DNA of 64,000 nucleotides, taken from assembly GCF_005434915.1 (NCBI RefSeq), contig NZ_SKCG01000004.1, positions 186,001-250,000 on the forward strand, written 5' to 3'. The DNA comes from Aurantiacibacter suaedae. GTDB lineage: Bacteria; Pseudomonadota; Alphaproteobacteria; Sphingomonadales; Sphingomonadaceae. How positions within the stretch are numbered: the first letter of the stretch is position 1; the number at the start of each line of letters is the position of its first letter. Below are positions 58,878 to 64,000 of this stretch, in pieces. The translations under genes were made by a program, and so were the position numbers. The notes under the pieces are model-generated. The model was not told where the DNA came from and did not search any database. It saw only the letters and a list, made by a program, of their open reading frames with translations.

Positions 58878-60697
58878 TCAGAAGGTCACCGCTACGGAAC
58901 CGGAGACAGAACGCGGCGCGCCGATGCTGACGCGAAGATCGCCGCCGCTCGCCGGATAATATTCTTCATCGAGGATATTTTTGACCGATAGCTGCAGGCG
59001 AACATTGTTGGTTTTCTGGAATAGGTCGATTGGCAAATTATACCAGACCGAGCCGTCGACCAGCATATAGTCGCCCAGCGTCCAGCTGTTGGCGTCGTCG
59101 CCATAGCGGTCCGACGTATAAAAAGCGCCCGCACCCGCGCCCAGGCCGCGCAACGTGCCGGTTTTCTGCTCGTAACTCATCCAGACATTGACCGTGTGCT
59201 TCGCCACATTGGTCGGGCGATTGCCCGCATTCGCGCCGGTTAGTATTTCCGCGTCGGTATAGGCATAGCCCGCGACAATATTGAGACCCGGCAACGGCTG
59301 ACCGTTGGCGCTGATCTCGAAACCCTTGGATTCCTGTCCGTCGGTCAGCACGGGCACGCCATTGACGATCAAAAGTACATTCGTCTTCTCGATCTTGTAA
59401 ACCGAGCCCTGGACATTGAGATTGCGGTCGAGAAGCTCAGCCTTGAGCCCTGTTTCATACTGCCGGGAATCTTCGGGATCGAACAGCTCGCTGGTAGAGG
59501 GCGCGCCGCTCGAATCGATCGTGAAGGCGGTGTTGGGCTGAAATGCCTCGGCGTAGCTGACAAAGGCCGATATATTCTCCGCCAGATCGTAGGTCAGCAC
59601 GACCTGTGGTGAAAATTCGCTTACTGTCTTGGCCGGGCCGTCGCGGTCGACATCGGAGAAATCGACGCGCCCGCCCAGAAGCAAGGATAGGCGGCTGGTG
59701 ATGTCGATATAGTCGTTGAGGAAAAATCCGTAATCGACGGTCTTGTCGATAATCGGCGAAAGGCCCGCAATCGGAACTTCTTCGGGTAGCGTACCGTAAA
59801 TCGGATTTTGAATATCTAACAGCGGTCCTCCCCCGCCATTGGCGACGGGGATGCCATTGGTCAGCGCCGTCGCGCCGAAATAGCGGCTGGTTCGAAATGT
59901 CCGCCAGTCACCGCCTAGAGCAATGCGATGCCGCAGCGCCCCGGTCATAAATTCGCCGTTGATCTGCGCATTGGCATACCAGGACGTTCGCTTCTGGTCC
60001 CGGCTTCCATCGGTTCGCCGGACCAGAAAAACCTTGTCGTTCGGGTCGTCGAACATGGGTTTCGGCGTGGCAGGAGCGGTAAAGAAGCCATTTTTTATAG
60101 GGGCATTCTGGTCGAAGATCAGAACGGCTGCCGGACGCGACTGCCGGTCGTCGGAGTCTGAATGTTCCCACGCGCCTGCGACACGGACACTCCACCGGTC
60201 GTCGAAGTCATGGCTGAAGTCGGCGGTCGCAAACTGCACCTTGGTGTCAAACTGCTCGTAGGCCTCACCAAAATGCCGTGAGATCGGAATGTCGAGAAGG
60301 CGGTTGACGATTTCACGACCGTCCGGCGTGGCCACGGTAATCGTTCCGCGGTCGAAGGGGCGGAACTCGTCGCGATATTCGTGGGACAGGTTCAGCCGAG
60401 TCCGGTCGGTGAAATCATATAGACCAGTCAGCGAGATCGTATCCCGGCTGATGTCGAACAGGCTGCGGAAGGAATCGGAATCCTCGGTCGCGGCGTTGAT
60501 AGGGATCGCGGCCTTGTCGCCCAGCGGTTGCGACCAGTCGAGCAGGAAGAGGCTGCTGTCATACGAGCCCAGCCGTGCCTCGGCATAAATGCGCTGCTTG
60601 TCGAGCGGCTTCTTCGTGACAATGTCGACGAGCCCGCCCGGCTCCACCTGACCATAGGTGATCGACGCAGGCCCCTTGATGACGCGGACCGCCTCAT
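58878..60697 (-). pseudogene. TonB-dependent siderophore receptor missing its N-terminus
   Basis: About 606 residues of a siderophore receptor starting inside the plug at EAVRVIKGPASITYGQVEPG, then VDIVTKKPLDKQ and a complete barrel to the final VSGSVAVTF. Signal peptide, TonB box and the first plug half are absent: upstream of base 60697 the sequence switches to a tyrosine recombinase in another frame. The frame remains open for about 43 unrelated residues, but no secretion signal is present, so the product would not reach the outer membrane. Confidence 0.8.
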
Positions 60698-61135
60698 CTT
60701 GGTATGCCCGAGGAGGAGCCTGATCGCCCGGAGCTTGCCTATGGCACGATAGATCATCGCCGCCTTCGCCTGGCGTAGCGAGTGTGTTGCGTATTGCGCT
60801 TTGCGCAGCCCGATTGCCGTGATCCATTCATCAATCAGGCGGGCATACTGGCGCGTGCTCATATGGCCTGCGTGACCCACTCGGCTTGGGAAAAGATAGT
60901 CGCTCGTCGAGCCATCCCGGCGTTCGAGCCAAGCTAGCACCGTTGCCTTCACGTCGGCGGTGAGTTCAAATTGGACGGGGCGATTGGTCTTGTGCTGGAT
61001 GACGATTGCGCGAGTGCGGAAGTCGGCGCCTGCTACTATGTCACCGGTCTTTATCTTGACCAGATCGCACCCGCGTAACTTGTTGTCGATCGCCAAGTCG
61101 AAAAGAAAGTGAAAATTTTCGGGCCGAAAGTTGAC
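60698..61135 (-). pseudogene. Tyrosine recombinase fragment truncated at both ends
   Basis: About 145 residues: LFDLAIDNKLRGCDLVKIKT, RAIVIQHKTNRPVQFELTAD, YLFPSRVGHAGHMSTRQYAR, YATHSLRQAKAAMIYRAIG and LRAIRLLLGHTK. This is the catalytic domain of a short phage-type integrase family, with the His-x-x-Arg box and the later His. It stops before the catalytic Tyr, where it joins the TonB receptor. An in-frame stop lies at its 5' side near 61147. The usual LRRTKA is LRQAKA. Inactive. Confidence 0.78.
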
Positions 61136-61210
61136 CGTCCGCTCTTGGTTTCACCTTCGGCAAGATAGACATCCACGGGCCCATAAGTCGGTGCGAGACG
61201 TTACCATTAC

Positions 61211-62002
61211 ATGACCATGCACTACACGCGCACAGGGCGCGGAAAACCCCTCCTCCTAGTCCATGGACTAGGGGCGACCTGCAGCTCGTGGGACACGATC
61301 TCGCCTGCGCTTTCTCAAGTCAGGGAGGTAATTGCCGTAGACCTGCCCGGCCATGGGCAGACACCCGAAGAGGCCGACAGCGGCACGTTCGACGGACTGG
61401 CGCGCAGTCTGGACGACTGGCTCGGCGCGGAGAATCTCACAGGTATCGATATGGTTGGCAGTTCGCTAGGTGCTCGCCTGGTGCTCGAGATGGCGCGGCG
61501 AGGCCAATCGGGCGCGGTTGTCGCACTGGATCCGGGAGGCTTCTGGCAGGGGTGGGAGCGCACCTTCTTCAAAGCCACCATATCGCCATCAATTGCTCTG
61601 GTTCGCGCGCTGCGACCGGCGCTTTCTGCCATCACCGGAAATGTCGCAGGTCGGACCGCACTCATGGCCCAGCTCTCTGCAAGGCCGTGGGCGCTCGATC
61701 CGGCATTCGTTGCGCGTGAACTGAAGTCATTGGCTGATACGCGCACCGTCAATTCGCTTGTGAAGGATCTCGCCAACGGCGCAATGCAGGAGGGCCCTGC
61801 GATAACGGCTGCGCCCGTTGTCATCGGCTGGGGACGTAAGGATCGGTTGTGTCTACCGCAGCAGGCGGATCGCGCGACCAAAGCCTTCCCTGAAGCGACG
61901 ATGCACTGGTTCGAGCGTAGCGGACACTTCCCGATGTGGGATCAGCCAGAGGAGACCGTTCGCGTGATACTGGATGCAACGAGCATCTCGGGATCGAAAT
62001 AA
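61211..62002 (+). CDS. Alpha/beta-hydrolase
   Basis: A 263-residue cytoplasmic hydrolase. HG-box GKPLLLVHGLGATCSSWDTI, nucleophile elbow GIDMVGSSLGARLVLEMARR (Ser), Asp candidate in IGWGRKDRLCLPQ and His in WFERSGHFPMWDQPEE: the order and spacing are those of epoxide hydrolase, esterase and dehalogenase-like enzymes. The substrate is not assignable. No partner genes, and it lies at the border of the mosaic region. Confidence 0.86.
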   Translation: MTMHYTRTGRGKPLLLVHGLGATCSSWDTISPALSQVREVIAVDLPGHGQTPEEADSGTFDGLARSLDDWLGAENLTGIDMVGSSLGARLVLEMARRGQSGAVVALDPGGFWQGWERTFFKATISPSIALVRALRPALSAITGNVAGRTALMAQLSARPWALDPAFVARELKSLADTRTVNSLVKDLANGAMQEGPAITAAPVVIGWGRKDRLCLPQQADRATKAFPEATMHWFERSGHFPMWDQPEETVRVILDATSISGSK

Positions 62003-62525
62003 TACTGCAACTGGGCGATTAGCAAAACGAGGGTCTATGCAGGGGCTGGTCCCATTGTAAGGTCCTTTGTTGGGCCGGTTGCAGAACGTTCAGCCTTCAG
62101 GCCGAACTGATAAAGCGGTCATTTGGTTAGGTAGGCATTTCACCGTTTTCTCTGCTCGTCCCACCCGCTCACCGAATGCCCGCCATGAACCATCTTGCGG
62201 GTATCGGGGAGGTCAGCATTGCACTGAAGCTTGGCATTGGAGTTCTGACTTCGTCCAGCAGCTTCATATGTTCGTCGCTCAAGACGAGGTACCGCACCTG
62301 ACCCAGACCTTGCCAACATCCGCCCCGTCTCGCAGCGCGACACTCCTGAGGGAATAGATTACAAATTGTCGCCGGGTCGGGCCGGATCCACATCTGGCCC
62401 CGTGGTTCAACTCAGGGCCGGGCGCAGCTGCAACAAGATCACGCCGATCATCTGACCGATATTGACGATGGCGCAGCCTCCGAGCGGCCATCGAAAATCG
62501 GTAGCTGGCTCCCGACGCACTGCGG
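62003..62525. other. Intergenic region with no recognisable gene
   Basis: About 520 bases. Short frames on both strands show no family features. It separates the hydrolase from the second polysaccharide locus on the minus strand, whose downstream genes are not present here. Confidence 0.45.
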
Positions 62526-63989
62526 CTATTTGAGAAGCGCCATGATCTCGGCCAAGTCTTCCATGATCGCGCGGCGCCTCGCGAGGACGATCGTCACCAC
62601 ATAGGCAGCGGCTCCAATCGTACCGTAGAGCGCGATGTCGGCAACCGGTCCCATCCCGAGATCGATGGATGCTCGCGCTGCCAGCACACTCCCGATCAAA
62701 GCCGCGGCACCTAGCGTGGGCATGGCCAACGCTGTCAGCGGCGCCAGGCCCGATGCGCGAAGCCGCCGCGAAACCGCCATCGCCGCCCAGGCAAATTGCA
62801 GCGCATAGGCTGCGGACACCGCCCAGCCGACCATCACCACATCCCACATCGCGCCGATCGCAACCGCGGCAAGAACCGCCACGAACTGCACCGCGCTCTG
62901 CACGGCGCGCAGGCGATAGGCGCCGATTCCGGTTGTGACCGCCAGATTCACCGTGCCGAGCGCCAGGAACAGACCGGCGCCGCATAGGGCGGTCAGTATC
63001 TTGTCCGCGCCTACCCATTGCGGCCCGAGCAACAAGGCGACCACCGGTTCGGCCAAGAGGGCGAGGCCCACCATGGCCGGTACGATCACGAAGGCGAGGC
63101 TGCGCAGCTTCGTGGCGAAAAGCACACCCGCGCTTTCCGCGGGTTCACGCTCGTCGCAAGCATCTGCGAAACGCGCGAACCGGCCAGTCAGCGACAGGAA
63201 GATCGGCCCACCGATCACGGTGTCCGGCAGGCGCACGAACTGATAGATCATGGTGTAGGCCCCGGCGGGCCGTGGCCCGATCAGACTCCCCACCAGAAGA
63301 TTGTCGAACGTGCGCGAGGCCGTTGCGAACAGATTCGATCCGGTCAGACTGGCGCCGCCTGCGAACAGATCACGAAAGCGCAGACGGTCGAAAGCGAAGC
63401 GCGGACTGTAGCGCGTGGCGATGAGATAGGTGAGGGCGCGGGCCAAGAGCAGCACCAGCTGTTGTGCGACCAAACACCATACGCCCCAATTCGCAAGCGC
63501 GCCGTAGATCGCCACGCCAAGGCCGAGCACCGCACCCACCATGTCGCCAAGTGCGATGGTGCCGAGCCGGTTTTCCCGCGTCAGCCGCGCCAACGGCACC
63601 GCCATGGCCAGAGTCAGCCATGGCATCGCCACCATTCCGAGGATAACGGGACCGGCCTCGGGATGAATGCGCTCGCCGACGAACCAGGCGATGGCGATCA
63701 GCGCGACGCTGACAAAGAGGGAAATCACCGCTCCGATCCAGAAACCGGTATCTTCGTCGGCTCGGTTGCGCTGTCTGATCAGCAGGGAACTCAGGCCGAA
63801 ATCGCTTACCTGCATGGCGACCAGGATCACGGGCATCGCCACGGCCATCAGACCGTAGGGATAGGGGCCGAGCAGACGCGCCAGCAGCGGAATAGCGGCA
63901 AATTGCAGCGCCACGCGCGCCAGGCTGACAAGGCTGAGCAGCGTTGCGCCGCTGAAGGCGAAGCGGCGTCGCTCGGGCAATGGCTGCAC
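62526..63989 (-). CDS. Polysaccharide flippase (Wzx-like), second copy
   Basis: A 487-residue membrane protein with about 12 to 14 helices. The N-terminal part (LARVALQFAAIPLLARLLGP then YPYGLMAVAMPVILVAMQVS) and SDFGLSSLLIRQRNRADED are characteristic of lipopolysaccharide/exopolysaccharide flippases (WzxC-like). The frame starts with GTG at 63989, 11 bases from the window edge, so an earlier start outside the window cannot be excluded. It is more distant from the flippase at 2168 than a recent duplicate would be. Its operon neighbours lie outside the window. Confidence 0.83.
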   Translation of the reverse strand: MQPLPERRRFAFSGATLLSLVSLARVALQFAAIPLLARLLGPYPYGLMAVAMPVILVAMQVSDFGLSSLLIRQRNRADEDTGFWIGAVISLFVSVALIAIAWFVGERIHPEAGPVILGMVAMPWLTLAMAVPLARLTRENRLGTIALGDMVGAVLGLGVAIYGALANWGVWCLVAQQLVLLLARALTYLIATRYSPRFAFDRLRFRDLFAGGASLTGSNLFATASRTFDNLLVGSLIGPRPAGAYTMIYQFVRLPDTVIGGPIFLSLTGRFARFADACDEREPAESAGVLFATKLRSLAFVIVPAMVGLALLAEPVVALLLGPQWVGADKILTALCGAGLFLALGTVNLAVTTGIGAYRLRAVQSAVQFVAVLAAVAIGAMWDVVMVGWAVSAAYALQFAWAAMAVSRRLRASGLAPLTALAMPTLGAAALIGSVLAARASIDLGMGPVADIALYGTIGAAAYVVTIVLARRRAIMEDLAEIMALLK

Positions 63990-64000
63990 GCTTGAGACTC

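Noticed and set aside
62407-63018. 203-codon minus-strand frame overlapping the flippase
   Set aside because: Different frame of the flippase gene with Arg/Gly-rich shadow composition.

Overview
The window looks like chromosomal DNA of a GC-rich alphaproteobacterium, most likely a sphingomonad close to the Erythrobacter/Altererythrobacter group. This is inferred from the abundance of TonB-dependent receptors, MASE1 and HWE histidine kinases, a bacteriophytochrome paired with heme oxygenase, and a type III polyketide synthase cluster. No rRNA, CRISPR array or complete tRNA was seen. Layout: 1-5157 is the edge of an exopolysaccharide locus (three glycosyltransferases, a flippase, and a fused WecG-type glycosyltransferase/initiating sugar transferase); a second flippase at the far end (62526-63989) suggests another surface-polysaccharide locus there. 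5154-12333 is a phosphorelay island: a HisKA-REC-HPt protein without an ATPase domain, a lone receiver, a 1440-residue MASE1-CHASE-PAS hybrid kinase and a GAF protein. 12552-18296 is a TonB receptor operon with an ABC ATPase and two large ABC-2 permeases, preceded by a palindromic operator. 18635-21424 is a type III PKS, methyltransferase and FAD oxidoreductase operon. 22035-25154 is a heme oxygenase/bacteriophytochrome operon. Next, 25311-26046 is a graveyard of IS3, integrase and IS110 fragments. 26109-42307 is a carbohydrate-utilisation locus: GH97, TetR, a VOC protein, a sulfatase, GH3, a SusC/Oar-like TonB receptor, a GH144-like glucanase, an EEP-family lipoprotein, an esterase, a LacI regulator and an MFS permease. 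Three near-identical palindromes (TGNAAYCGGTTNCA type) lie at its promoters and tie it to the LacI protein. A recombinase remnant, an Lrp/LysE pair and another TonB receptor follow. 47287-53957 is the most unusual part. Five minus-strand genes encode a strongly repetitive Ser/Asn/Asp protein, a small secreted protein with the same C-terminal motif, a C39-type cysteine peptidase, an exported unknown, and an outer-membrane protein with an N-terminal coiled coil. The layout resembles the Pseudomonas Fap functional-amyloid system and is flanked by LuxR-type and Crp-type regulators. 53958-61135 is a mosaic, decayed region with a tRNA-Lys 3' fragment, an intact IS110 element, a PepSY protein broken by one opal codon, and a TonB receptor whose 5' end is replaced by a truncated integrase. 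The genes fit a surface-associated, light-sensing heterotroph: polysaccharide export, a putative amyloid matrix, iron and glucan uptake through TonB receptors, and multi-step phosphorelays. All family names come from reading motifs by eye; no database search was made.
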